Below, in pieces: positions 1-8,404 of a stretch of 64,000 bases of DNA. A model generated the notes under the pieces. That model was not told where the DNA came from. It did not search any database and worked only from the letters and a program-made list of their open reading frames with translations. This DNA comes from Ruminococcus sp. (GTDB lineage: Bacteria; Bacillota; Clostridia; Oscillospirales; Ruminococcaceae): the NCBI GenBank assembly GCA_017626015.1, contig JAGAJO010000009.1:186001-250000 (forward strand), given 5' to 3'. The position numbers and the translations under genes are program-made. Within the stretch, counting starts at the first letter, position 1. The number at the start of each line of letters is the position of its first letter.

Positions 1-57
1 AATGAAAAGGGAGCCGAAGCGTTCGGAAGATTTGTCGATAATGTAAATTCGATCTAG
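1..57 (+). CDS. C-terminal end of an upstream gene (partial, 18 codons)
   Basis: The first 54 bases read without a stop in frame 1, ending ...FVDNVNSI followed by TAG at 55-57. The residues look like a normal soluble C-terminus, but 18 codons are too few to identify the protein. The stop lies directly against the left end of the palindromic element at 58, so that element may have inserted at or just past this gene's end. A shared bidirectional terminator follows at 241-291. Confidence 0.55.
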   Translation, partial: NEKGAEAFGRFVDNVNSI

Positions 58-230
58 GAACCTGTCTTCATAAGATTTGTGTGTGGATTTTCAAGCAAAT
101 TTTGCCGAGGGCATTGTCTGCGGACAAGGTGCAAAGCCGCAGGCTTACTGACGCAAGTCAAGGTTTTGCAACGCAGTCCCCGACAAAATTTGCCGAAAAG
201 ACGTGCGCAATATCTTGTTAAGACAGGTTC
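58..230. repeat. 173-bp near-palindromic MITE-like element
   Basis: The left end (gaacctgtctt, 58-68) is an exact inverted copy of the right end (aagacaggttc, 220-230), and similarity continues for about another 10 bp (aagat near 72 against atctt near 212). A second internal inverted pair lies near 88-112 (core gcaaattttg) and 176-200 (core caaaatttgc). The whole segment could fold into one long imperfect hairpin. Both ends are flanked by TA within one base, as for a TA target duplication, but no transposase gene is present. It may be a MITE, a REP-like repeat or a structured RNA. No second copy was recognised in this window. Confidence 0.6.
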
Positions 231-240
231 TAAGAAATTA

Positions 241-291
241 AAGAGGACAAACGCCGTTTAATAAATCTCTCATACGGCGTTTTGTCCTCTT
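241..291. terminator. Bidirectional intrinsic terminator
   Basis: An inverted repeat of about 15 bp (arms agaggacaaacgccg and cggcgttttgtcctct) encloses a short AT-rich loop. A-rich sequence precedes it and T-rich sequence follows it, so it could stop transcription from the upstream plus-strand gene and from the minus-strand TetR gene that converges on it. Confidence 0.8.
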
Positions 292-307
292 ACTATTTTA
301 TATACAT

Positions 308-868
308 TTATAGATTTGCTCTGAAGCCCTGACCGATATTAACATTTTCATACGCAAGCTCCTTCATCTGGAGCATTACCGTATGAGGAGAGTCTCTCAT
401 GCCTCCTTTTGCCCAGTCAATAATTATCCCGCAGAAACCATGCGAATAGAAATCGGCGAAAAATTTAGCTTTGTCGCTTCGTTTTCTGGTGTTGGCAACT
501 GCGTGATAAAAGAAACGCAGAAACAGTTGATGCATACTTTTAAAAAGATATTTTTCAAAAATTATTTCACTGCTTTTCAAGGTGTTTGAGTAAAATTTTT
601 TATCCTTCCTGATGTTTTCCAGAAAACCTTCCAGCCTTTCGTACCAGTTATCGTAATTTACGCCTCGTGTGATATTTTTGAAGATCTCGTTAAAATATAT
701 GTATTCAAGCAGCTCGTATTTATCCTGAAAATGATAATAGAATGACTGACGGTTAAGTCCGCATTCGTTTGTTATATCGGATATGGATATTTTCTCAAAC
801 GGCTTTTGCTCACACAGTGTTTTAAGCGCCCCGCACAGTGCGCTTTTTGTTATAGCAGAACTGGACAT
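308..868 (-). CDS. TetR/AcrR-family regulator (DhaS-like)
   Basis: This 186-residue protein has an N-terminal TetR-type helix-turn-helix at about residues 8-55, with the typical run ISISDITNECGLNRQSFYYH followed by F-x-D-K-YELL. The divergent C-terminal helical part resembles the ligand-binding region of the group annotated as dihydroxyacetone-kinase-type regulators. The start is preceded by a GGGGGA ribosome-binding site. A promoter and an inverted repeat lie about 155 bp upstream (1022-1054), suggesting autoregulation. Ligand and targets are unknown. Neighbouring dprA is on the same strand but has its own promoter, and no dha genes are nearby, so the DhaS resemblance should not be read as function. 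Confidence 0.85.
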   Translation of the reverse strand: MSSSAITKSALCGALKTLCEQKPFEKISISDITNECGLNRQSFYYHFQDKYELLEYIYFNEIFKNITRGVNYDNWYERLEGFLENIRKDKKFYSNTLKSSEIIFEKYLFKSMHQLFLRFFYHAVANTRKRSDKAKFFADFYSHGFCGIIIDWAKGGMRDSPHTVMLQMKELAYENVNIGQGFRANL

Positions 869-1021
869 TATTACTGTTCCCCCAACCAGCTATTGAATTT
901 TCTGTACGCTCCGCACCGATAATAACGTGAGCGGAAAATTCATTTCGGATGATCCGTTTACGGACCCGTATGACGACCTGCGTCGTTTATCAGAAGCTGC
1001 AAGCGGTCATCTTACATATTA

Positions 1022-1054
1022 ATTATATCACATTTGCAAAAAAAAGCAAGTGAT
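1022..1054 (-). promoter_or_regulatory. Promoter with overlapping inverted repeat upstream of the TetR gene
   Basis: On the minus strand TTGCTT (1049-1044), a 16-bp spacer and TATAAT (1027-1022) form a sigma-A-like promoter. An inverted repeat, atcac-atttgc (1027-1037) and gcaa-gtgat (1046-1054), spans the spacer and the -35 box, the usual position of a TetR self-operator. The transcript would have a leader of about 145 nt before the TetR start codon. Confidence 0.6.
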
Positions 1055-1098
1055 TTTTCCGTTATCCGTATTTGTATTTAGTGGTAATGCTTATGCTT

Positions 1099-1977
1099 TC
1101 AGAACGAACCTAAGATCGACAGCATTATTTCCTCCGGTGAGCATACTGCTTCCGCTCCGTCACGCAGAAGCATTGCCTGTCCGGCGTAATCGGAACTGAA
1201 AATATCTCTTGGAGGTATTACGAAAATATCTTTACCTTGGTCAAGAGCGTGACCTACCGTGTTGAGAGCGCCGCTTTTGTTTCCAGCCTGTATCACAAGA
1301 ACTCCGTCAGACAATGCTGCGATCAGCCTGTTACGCACCCTGAAATTATTGGGTGCGGGAGGTTCCAGCGGAGGATATTCGGAAAGTACCGCACCGTTTT
1401 GGGAAATAAGCTTTTTAAGCTCGCCTTTTCCGGAGGGATAGTCGTAATCTATCCCGCAGCCAAGGACTGAGAGAGTTTTTCCTCCTGCCGAGATCGCCGA
1501 AGTATGGGCGGCTGTATCCGTTCCGTTGGCAAATCCGCTTACGATCGTGAATCCGTTCTTTGCTGTAACGGAAGAAAAATATTCCGCAGCTCTTAGAGAA
1601 TAACTGCTTGCTTTCCTCGCTCCTACCACCGCAAGCGACGGTCTGTTCATTGCATCGGAAAGCTCCCCCATGCAGTATATGAGAATGGGAGGACAGCATA
1701 TCCTATTAAAGCATTCAGGATACTCTTTATCAAGAAATGTTAATATTTTAATGCCTCTATTTTCACAATATCCGATAATATCATTTACGATATCCATATT
1801 GAACCGTCTGATACCGGACATCAGATCAGGAGGCAATTCCGGCGCATTCGTTTTAAGGAGCCTTTGAAGCATTAGTTCAGGATCCTGAAAATGTGAATAC
1901 ATTTCAAAAAATCTTGGGTCTGCCGCAGGAAAAATAAGCGACATTGCAAGAATTGATGCTGTACGGCGGTACGTCAT
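1099..1977 (-). CDS. dprA: DNA-processing protein DprA
   Basis: DprA (Smf) loads RecA on incoming single-stranded DNA during natural transformation. This 292-residue protein has the Rossmann-like DprA core: VVGARKAS near residue 117, SGFANGTDTAAH near 144-155 (a variant of the SGxAxGID signature), GCGIDYDYP near 173 and the RNRLIAALSD segment. It lacks a long C-terminal winged-helix extension, so it sits at the short end of the family. The start has a clear GGAGG site and its own promoter. The following gene on this strand (TetR) is separated by 230 bp. Confidence 0.92.
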   Translation of the reverse strand: MTYRRTASILAMSLIFPAADPRFFEMYSHFQDPELMLQRLLKTNAPELPPDLMSGIRRFNMDIVNDIIGYCENRGIKILTFLDKEYPECFNRICCPPILIYCMGELSDAMNRPSLAVVGARKASSYSLRAAEYFSSVTAKNGFTIVSGFANGTDTAAHTSAISAGGKTLSVLGCGIDYDYPSGKGELKKLISQNGAVLSEYPPLEPPAPNNFRVRNRLIAALSDGVLVIQAGNKSGALNTVGHALDQGKDIFVIPPRDIFSSDYAGQAMLLRDGAEAVCSPEEIMLSILGSF

Positions 1978-2006
1978 TGTGAAGCCTCCTTTTTTCGTTT
2001 TCTTTT

Positions 2007-2035
2007 ATTATATCATATTCTTTTGTTTAATACAA
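2007..2035 (-). promoter_or_regulatory. Sigma-A-type promoter for dprA
   Basis: On the minus strand TTGTAT (2035-2030), a 17-bp spacer and TATAAT (2012-2007) lie about 30 bp upstream of the dprA start. Confidence 0.65.
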
Positions 2036-2073
2036 CAAATTTTTTTTACAACAGCGATTTGTTGTTGATGTTC

Positions 2074-2102
2074 TTGCAAATCCATGAAGTATATGTTATA
2101 AT
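2074..2102 (+). promoter_or_regulatory. Sigma-A-type promoter for the GH2 gene
   Basis: TTGCAA (2074-2079), a 17-bp spacer and TATAAT (2097-2102) precede the GGAGGG ribosome-binding site of the GH2 gene. This promoter is divergent from the dprA promoter. Confidence 0.7.
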
Positions 2103-2138
2103 TATTATCATAATAAAATCACTGTACGGAGGGTTAAT

Positions 2139-4856
2139 ATGGTCAGTATAATGGATTTAAGCGGAGAATGGAAACTTGCCTTAGATAAGGAATGCAGGGG
2201 TGAAAACCTTGTTTACAGCGACAGCATAGTTCTTCCAAATACTACTTCCAACGCCCGGAAGGGAGAGTTTAATTCCGCCCGTGAAGAAGGATTTCTCACA
2301 GATACATATAAATTTGAAGGCTGGGCGTGGTTTTCAAGAAAGGCCGATCTCAGCGCTATAAAATGCAGCACACTTAAGCTGTTTCTGGAAAGAACAAGGA
2401 TAACCGTTCTTTATATCGACGGTAAAAGGATCGGCAGGTGCGAGAGCTTGTGTACTCCGCACATTTACGATCTCAGCGGATATATAGGTACGGGCGAGCA
2501 TGAAATAACTGTCTGCGTTTCAAATGTAGGCTATAAAACGGCAGGCGGACACCTTACATCTCCCGATACCCAGACCAACTGGAACGGCATTACGGGAAAA
2601 ATTCAGCTGATCGGCTATGGAAAGGCATACTGCGAAAATGTTATGATCTACAGCGATATTCATTCCAAAACTATGCATATCACCGCAGACGTCAGGGGAG
2701 CGGACAGCGGTGAGGCTGTCGTAAGCGCCGAAAGCTTTAACTGCGAGACGCATCACAAGCCGGAGGTACAGAGTTTTTCCTTTGAGGGCGGAAAGCTGGA
2801 TATCGTGTATAAAATGGGCGATGGCTGTCTGTTCTGGAGCGAGCATTCACCCGCTCTGTACCGTGTTAAGATCGACATCGGGGGAGATGTTTTCGAGCAG
2901 ATCGTAGGCATGAGAGAATTCAAAACCGACGGCGGCAAGTTTACGATAAACGGTGTAAAAACATTTCTCAGAGGAAAGCATGACGGAATGATCTTCCCGA
3001 AGACCTCATTTGCACCATGCACGGTAGATGAATGGATGAGTGTTATGAAGATCTCCAGATCTTTCGGTATCAATCACTATCGTTTCCATACCTGCTGTCC
3101 GCCCGAGGCTGCATTTATTGCTGCGGATATTCTTGGCATTTATATGGAACCGCAGCTTCCGTTCTGGGGAACTATCTACACTGAGGGAGAAAAGGGATAT
3201 AACAAGGACGAACTTGATTTTCTTATTTCTGAGGGTTATGCGGTTTTAAAGGCCTTCGGAAATCATCCCTCCTTCTGCATGATGTCCATGGGAAACGAGC
3301 TTTGGGGCTCAAAGGAAAAGCTTAATGAAATTATAGGCGGCTACAAGGCGTTTGACAGCAGACACCTTTATACTCAGGGTTCAAATAACTTCCAGTGGTT
3401 TCCTAACGTGATCGAAAACGACGATTTCTTCGTAGGCGTAAGGCTTGCCAAGGACAGGCTCATAAGAGGTTCCTACGCAATGTGCGACGCTCCTCTCGGT
3501 CATGTTCAGACTGAAAAGCCGGGTACGATGCATTGCTATGACAGCGTTATTAAACCGGACAGACACGCAAGTGCGGCTGACGTTTCTGAGGACGGCACCG
3601 TACAGATACAGTACGGAACGACTATGAAAACGGTCAAGGCAAGCGAAGCGGACGCTGATTTTATTCCGGACGTTCCCATTGTAACACACGAAATAGGGCA
3701 ATATGAGACTTATCCCGATTTCAGGGAGATAGAAAAATATACCGGTTCTCTTAAGGCGAAAAACTTTGAGGTTTTCAGAGAAAGGCTTGCGGAAAAAGGC
3801 TTGCTGGATCTTGCGGAGGATTATTTCAAATGCTCCGGAGAGCTTGCAAAGGCATGCTATAAGGAGGAACTGGAGGCTGTTTTCCGTTCCAGACTGCTGG
3901 GCGGTTTTCAGATTCTTGACATTCAGGATTTCAGCGGGCAGGGGACTGCACTTGTGGGAATGCTTGACGCCTTTATGGACAATAAAGGAATAATTTCCGA
4001 CAGCGAGTGGAGGGAATTCTGCAATGATGCCGTGCTTATGGCACGTTTTGACAGCTATGTATGCGAGTCAGGTTCAAATTTTGATGCGCAGGCAGAACTT
4101 TGCAGCTACAGACCTGGCTTAAAAGAAGGAAAGCTGATATGGAGCGTCAGCGACGAGAGCGGAGCTTTCAGAAAGGAAGGCGGATATGATTTCAGACTTG
4201 ACGGCAATTACGCTGATATATGCAGGATCTCATTTGATCTGCCCGAGGTCGGAAATAACACAAAGCTTGTCCTCAGGCTTGAGATAGAGGGTACGGATAT
4301 TAAAAATCATTATGAGCTGTGCATCGTTCCAAAGGTGGAACAGGTCGATCTGAGCGGGGCTTATATTTTCAGTAAGGTAGACAGCGAAGCTGAAAAGCTT
4401 CTGGAACAAGGAAAAACCGTGCTTATACTGCCAGAACTTGAAAAGCTCGAAAATTCGATCGAAGGTTTTTACTGCCAGGATTTCTGGTGCTATCATATGT
4501 TTGCGTTGATATCGAGAATGATGAAAAAACCTGAGCCTGTGGGAACAATGGGACTTCTTGTTGACAACACTCATCCCGCTCTTGCGGAATTTGCCAGTGA
4601 GAAATATTCTACTCCGATATGGTGGGATATTGTTGAAAACTCCCGCTCTGAGATCATAGACGACTGTGCGGACGGGAAAAGAGTGATAGTAAGAACTATC
4701 GACAACTTTGAACGTAATCACAATCTTGCGCTTATGTACGAGTACGACTGCAAAAACGGAAAAGTTGTTGTCTGCAACTGCGATTTTGATAAGCTTTCCG
4801 AAACTCCTGAGGGCAGGGCGTTTATAAGATCCGTAGTGGATTATGTCAAAAAATAA
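2139..4856 (+). CDS. Glycoside hydrolase family 2 protein
   Basis: This 905-residue protein has GH2 architecture: an N-terminal jelly-roll sugar-binding domain (about residues 1-175, opening DLSGEWKLALD), an immunoglobulin-like domain (to about 270) and a TIM barrel from about 275. The barrel contains MSMGNELWG, giving E387 as probable acid/base, and VTHEIGQY, giving E518 as probable nucleophile. About 300 residues beyond the barrel are poorly assigned. There is no signal peptide or dockerin, so it probably acts in the cytoplasm on imported oligosaccharides. Substrate cannot be read from sequence: beta-galactosidase, glucuronidase or mannosidase-like activities are all possible. An esterase-like hydrolase lies downstream. 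Confidence 0.88.
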   Translation: MVSIMDLSGEWKLALDKECRGENLVYSDSIVLPNTTSNARKGEFNSAREEGFLTDTYKFEGWAWFSRKADLSAIKCSTLKLFLERTRITVLYIDGKRIGRCESLCTPHIYDLSGYIGTGEHEITVCVSNVGYKTAGGHLTSPDTQTNWNGITGKIQLIGYGKAYCENVMIYSDIHSKTMHITADVRGADSGEAVVSAESFNCETHHKPEVQSFSFEGGKLDIVYKMGDGCLFWSEHSPALYRVKIDIGGDVFEQIVGMREFKTDGGKFTINGVKTFLRGKHDGMIFPKTSFAPCTVDEWMSVMKISRSFGINHYRFHTCCPPEAAFIAADILGIYMEPQLPFWGTIYTEGEKGYNKDELDFLISEGYAVLKAFGNHPSFCMMSMGNELWGSKEKLNEIIGGYKAFDSRHLYTQGSNNFQWFPNVIENDDFFVGVRLAKDRLIRGSYAMCDAPLGHVQTEKPGTMHCYDSVIKPDRHASAADVSEDGTVQIQYGTTMKTVKASEADADFIPDVPIVTHEIGQYETYPDFREIEKYTGSLKAKNFEVFRERLAEKGLLDLAEDYFKCSGELAKACYKEELEAVFRSRLLGGFQILDIQDFSGQGTALVGMLDAFMDNKGIISDSEWREFCNDAVLMARFDSYVCESGSNFDAQAELCSYRPGLKEGKLIWSVSDESGAFRKEGGYDFRLDGNYADICRISFDLPEVGNNTKLVLRLEIEGTDIKNHYELCIVPKVEQVDLSGAYIFSKVDSEAEKLLEQGKTVLILPELEKLENSIEGFYCQDFWCYHMFALISRMMKKPEPVGTMGLLVDNTHPALAEFASEKYSTPIWWDIVENSRSEIIDDCADGKRVIVRTIDNFERNHNLALMYEYDCKNGKVVVCNCDFDKLSETPEGRAFIRSVVDYVKK

Positions 4857-4874
4857 TGTACGAATTGTAGTCTT

Positions 4875-4904
4875 GCACAAATATAATGCGTATAATTTGT
4901 GTGC
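4875..4904 (+). other. Weak hairpin after the GH2 gene
   Basis: An imperfect stem (gcacaaat against atttgtgtgc, with a 2-nt bulge) lies 20 bp past the GH2 stop codon. No clear U tract follows, so it is at best a weak terminator. A TATAAT at 4963-4968 may be the -10 box of the next gene, but no good -35 box is visible. Confidence 0.3.
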
Positions 4905-5001
4905 TGTAACAAAAGTGCCTGTCCGTAAGCCATAAATTATGTACTTTATAAAAAATATGTGCTATAATTATACCAGTAATTTCTGAAAAGGGTGATTGAT
5001 T

Positions 5002-6024
5002 ATGGCTGAAACTCATAAGGTCAGGGTATATAAATATAAGAATATTGCGGCTGCCCTTGCTGTCGTCCTGCTTGTTGTGGTCGGTATCTCGACCTCCTGC
5101 AATTCAAACGGGAAAAAGCATGACGATAAGAAAAAGGATACCTCGTCATCGGCGTCTTCAAGCGTATCTGATAAATATAACAGCGACCACGATGCTTCCG
5201 ACAGCGTTGTAAAGCTTACCAAAAATTACAGATACGACGAATACAAAAACGGAAGTTCCCTTAACAACGGGAGCCTTGTAATTGTAAATTCCGACCATCC
5301 CTTTACTGGAGAGGTTCCGGAAACTGACGGGGTTTATAATTATCTGTTCGACCGCAGCGGTAATCAGATAATGTTTGCCACAAGCACTCTTATAAACGGA
5401 AGCCGTGAAATGCTGGAAAGCTTTAACGCTATGGGCGTTGATTTCAGTAATGAAACAGGTCTTAAAACACTTATGGTTTCCGGTCTTATCCCTGAAAGCG
5501 GAGAAGAAGGCGATCCGAAAACAGACGAAGCATATTCTGGCGTTAAGGTCGAACTGATGCTTTACGATGCGGTAAACGGAACGTATCCTGAATTTACCGG
5601 TGAGGGAGATTACAGCTGGCTGAGCGAAAATTGTTACAGATACGGATTTGTCGGCAGAGACACAAACAGCTTCAGATACGTAGGAGTTCCGTATGCCGAA
5701 TATATGCATGAAAACAGCCTTGGCTTTGAGGATTTTTCGGAGAAGGTAAAGGAATATACTTTTGAAAAGCCGTTGCTTTTTGATTCTCAGCAGGGTGTGA
5801 GATACGCAGTATATTTTGTTAAGGCTGATCTTGAAAGCACTGTTTCAAAGGTTCCCGTACCGCTGAGAGATGATAATACGGAATATAATTTCAGCGTTTC
5901 CGGAAACAATGTGGACGGTTATGTAGTTTGCGTTGACCTCACAGGCGAAGCTGCTTCTGACGGAAATGGATCTTCTCAGATCGGTTCGGATGACGGGTCA
6001 GGCACAGCGGAGGAAGTTCAGTAA
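5002..6024 (+). CDS. Predicted exported or lipoprotein-like protein of unknown function
   Basis: The 340-residue product starts with a basic segment, then a hydrophobic stretch (about residues 14-30) ending GISTSC. A cysteine there suggests a lipoprotein, although the residues before it do not fit the usual lipobox well, so it may be only a membrane anchor. A Lys/Asp/Ser-rich linker follows and then an extracellular domain of about 270 residues that I do not recognise. The ATG at 5002 is preferred over TTG at 4996 because AAAAGGG lies 9 nt upstream. Its position between a GH2 enzyme and an esterase suggests a surface role near glycan use, which is inference only. Confidence 0.7.
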   Translation: MAETHKVRVYKYKNIAAALAVVLLVVVGISTSCNSNGKKHDDKKKDTSSSASSSVSDKYNSDHDASDSVVKLTKNYRYDEYKNGSSLNNGSLVIVNSDHPFTGEVPETDGVYNYLFDRSGNQIMFATSTLINGSREMLESFNAMGVDFSNETGLKTLMVSGLIPESGEEGDPKTDEAYSGVKVELMLYDAVNGTYPEFTGEGDYSWLSENCYRYGFVGRDTNSFRYVGVPYAEYMHENSLGFEDFSEKVKEYTFEKPLLFDSQQGVRYAVYFVKADLESTVSKVPVPLRDDNTEYNFSVSGNNVDGYVVCVDLTGEAASDGNGSSQIGSDDGSGTAEEVQ

Positions 6025-6041
6025 TATAAAAGAGGGTTAAT

Positions 6042-6875
6042 ATGATCAAGGAAACAATTGAGATAAAAGTAGATTATGAAAAGGCGGGGGTTTCTCCGTC
6101 CGGCTGTAAAGCTGTGCTGGATTGCTATTACAGCACTCTGACTCAGGAGATCGGGAGAAAAAAACACAGGGCAATGATCATTTGTCCCGGAGGAGGATAC
6201 GATTATTGTTCGGAGAGGGAAGCCGAACCTGTAGCGTTTCGGTTCCTTGGTTACGGGATAAGCTGCTTTGTTCTGAGGTACAGCTGTCAGAAAAGGTTCC
6301 CTACAGATCTGCTGGAGTGCGCAGCGGCGATCAGATATGTAAGAGTAAATGCCGATAAATTCGACATTGATCCGGATAAAATAATTGTGGCAGGATTTTC
6401 TGCCGGAGGACATCTTGCTGCATCAGCCGCCAATCTGTGGAGCAGTGAGCTTGTAACAAATCCTCTTGGCTGTACGCCCGACGAAATAAAGGTAAACGGT
6501 TCAATGCTTTGCTATGCGGTGATTACAAGTGATCCTAAATATACTCACGAAGGCTCAATACTCAATCTTATCGGCGAGGATAACTCCGATACCCGGCTGC
6601 GTGATTTTATTTCCATGGAAAACAGGGTAAATGAAAATACTCCGCCTACTTTTCTGTGGCACTGCTCAGATGACGGCTGCGTAAGGGTGGAAAATTCACT
6701 GCTGTATATGTCGGCTCTGTCGGAGAAAAATGTCCCATTTGAGTCCCACATATATGAATACGGCGGTCACGGACTTTCTCTGTGCGACGAAACGTCGGCA
6801 ACGTGGGAAGGACATATTCAGCCTGTGGCGGCAAACTGGGTAAACTCTGCGATCCGGTGGGCGCTCAGACTTTGA
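6042..6875 (+). CDS. Alpha/beta hydrolase, acetyl-esterase-like
   Basis: This 277-residue protein has an HGGG-like oxyanion stretch (CPGGGYDYCS, about residues 48-57) and the nucleophile elbow GFSAGG with S120. The acid probably comes from the DD pair at 210-211, and H243 in YGGHGLSL completes the triad. This arrangement is that of the acetyl-xylan-esterase/BD-FAE-like hydrolases that remove acyl groups from sugars. No signal peptide is seen, so it is likely cytoplasmic. It lies 17 bp after the preceding gene, with a GAGGG site, and is followed by a strong terminator, so it is probably the last gene of the GH2 group. The exact substrate is unknown. Confidence 0.85.
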   Translation: MIKETIEIKVDYEKAGVSPSGCKAVLDCYYSTLTQEIGRKKHRAMIICPGGGYDYCSEREAEPVAFRFLGYGISCFVLRYSCQKRFPTDLLECAAAIRYVRVNADKFDIDPDKIIVAGFSAGGHLAASAANLWSSELVTNPLGCTPDEIKVNGSMLCYAVITSDPKYTHEGSILNLIGEDNSDTRLRDFISMENRVNENTPPTFLWHCSDDGCVRVENSLLYMSALSEKNVPFESHIYEYGGHGLSLCDETSATWEGHIQPVAANWVNSAIRWALRL

Positions 6876-6890
6876 TTTGAATTATATTAT

Positions 6891-6918
6891 GCGGACGATG
6901 AAAACCGTCCGCTTTTTT
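6891..6918 (+). terminator. Intrinsic terminator
   Basis: The stem gcggacg/cgtccgc with an 8-nt loop is followed by six T residues, 15 bp past the hydrolase stop codon. Confidence 0.85.
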
Positions 6919-6982
6919 ATGGCAATACGTAAACTGTAATCGTCGTAAATACGGTATGTTTTTGTTTTATTTATGTTTGATG

Positions 6983-7011
6983 TTGCTTTTTTCTTGTTAT
7001 TGTGTTATAAT
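6983..7011 (+). promoter_or_regulatory. Sigma-A-type promoter for der
   Basis: TTGCTT (6983-6988), a 17-bp spacer and TATAAT (7006-7011) lie 44 bp before the chosen der start. The promoter falls inside the extended upstream reading frame, which supports the downstream start. Confidence 0.7.
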
Positions 7012-7054
7012 AAATAAAATGATTTTTTTGTATATTTTCAGGGAGATGATAAAA

Positions 7055-8386
7055 ATGGCATTACCGGTCGTCGCCGTTGTGGGAAGACCTAACGTGGGCA
7101 AATCCACGCTTTTTAATAAACTGATAGGACAGAGACTTTCGATAGTAGAGGACACTCCCGGAGTTACGAGAGACCGTATCTACGGTAAGTGCGAATGGCT
7201 CGGGCATGAGTTTATGCTGATAGATACCGGGGGGATCGAGCCGGATTCGGACGATGTTATCCTGTCGCAGATGAGACGTCAGTCAGAAGTCGCCATTACC
7301 AGCGCTGATGTAATAATTTTCGTTACCGATATACGCTCGGGAGTTACCGCTTCCGATTCCGAGGTTGCGCAGATGCTTATAAAATCCGGAAAGCCTGTAG
7401 TATTGTGTGTAAATAAGGTCGATAATCTAGGCGAGCCTCCTATGGAGCTTTATGAATTTTACAATCTGGGATTGGGTGAGCCTTTCCCTGTGTCTTCCGT
7501 ACACGGTCACGGAACGGGAGATATGCTGGACGAGGTACTCAGGTATCTTCCGGAGGAAACGACTGAGGAAGCGGAGGAAACCGCCGTCAGGGTAGCCGTC
7601 ATCGGAAAACCCAATGTGGGGAAATCCTCAATTATCAATCGTATATGCGGCGAAGAAAGAGTAATTGTTTCCGATGTTGCAGGCACTACAAGAGACGCTA
7701 CGGACACGGTAGTTGAAAACGGAGGAGAAAAATTTGTTTTGATTGATACTGCCGGAATACGCCGGAAGTCAAAGGTTCTTGAAGCTGTGGAAAAATATTC
7801 TGTGCTGAGAGCGTATATGGCTGTGGACAGGGCAGACGTGGCAGTTATCGTGATAGACGCCGTCGTAGGCTTTACCGAGCAGGATTCAAAGGTTGCGGGT
7901 TATGCCCATGAAAAGGGGAAAGCCTGCGTTGTTGCGGTCAATAAGTGGGACGCCATTGAAAAGGATACCAACACAATGAACGAGTACCGTAAGAAACTGG
8001 AAAACGACTTCAGCTTTATGAGCTATGTGCCCTTTGTGTTTATTTCTGCAAAAACAGGACTCAGATTGGATAAGCTTTTTGAAACTATAAGATATGTTGC
8101 CGAGCAGAATGCGGTAAGAATACCTACCGGCAGACTGAACGAGGTGCTTGCCTATGCGACCTCCAGGGTACAGCCGCCGTCAGACAAGGGCAGACGTCTT
8201 AAAATATATTATATGACTCAGGCATCAACCAAGCCGCCGACATTTGTATTTTTTGTGAACAGGGCGGAGCTTTTCCATTTTTCATATCAGAGATATATTG
8301 AAAATCAGATAAGAGAGACTTTCGGGCTTGACGGAACGCCTATAGTTTTTAAAATAAGAGAACGGGATAAGGACGACGTTAAATAA
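7055..8386 (+). CDS. der: Ribosome biogenesis GTPase Der (EngA)
   Basis: Der assists assembly of the 50S subunit. The 443-residue product has two tandem GTPase domains, with P-loops GRPNVGKST near residue 10 and GKPNVGKSS near 184, each followed by switch regions (DTPGVTRD, DVAGTTRD) and NKxD motifs (NKVD, NKWD). A C-terminal KH-like domain follows. The open frame extends upstream to 6956, but ATG 7055 is chosen because of its GGGAG site, the promoter at 6983-7011 and the typical family start. It leads the der-plsY-gpsA operon seen in many clostridia. Confidence 0.96.
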   Translation: MALPVVAVVGRPNVGKSTLFNKLIGQRLSIVEDTPGVTRDRIYGKCEWLGHEFMLIDTGGIEPDSDDVILSQMRRQSEVAITSADVIIFVTDIRSGVTASDSEVAQMLIKSGKPVVLCVNKVDNLGEPPMELYEFYNLGLGEPFPVSSVHGHGTGDMLDEVLRYLPEETTEEAEETAVRVAVIGKPNVGKSSIINRICGEERVIVSDVAGTTRDATDTVVENGGEKFVLIDTAGIRRKSKVLEAVEKYSVLRAYMAVDRADVAVIVIDAVVGFTEQDSKVAGYAHEKGKACVVAVNKWDAIEKDTNTMNEYRKKLENDFSFMSYVPFVFISAKTGLRLDKLFETIRYVAEQNAVRIPTGRLNEVLAYATSRVQPPSDKGRRLKIYYMTQASTKPPTFVFFVNRAELFHFSYQRYIENQIRETFGLDGTPIVFKIRERDKDDVK

Positions 8387-8404
8387 TCATAGGGGGATAT
8401 TCAT

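Noticed and set aside
79-261. 60-codon plus-strand frame
   Set aside because: It lies almost wholly inside the palindromic element, has no ribosome-binding site, and its basic, Cys-rich composition looks like translated hairpin.
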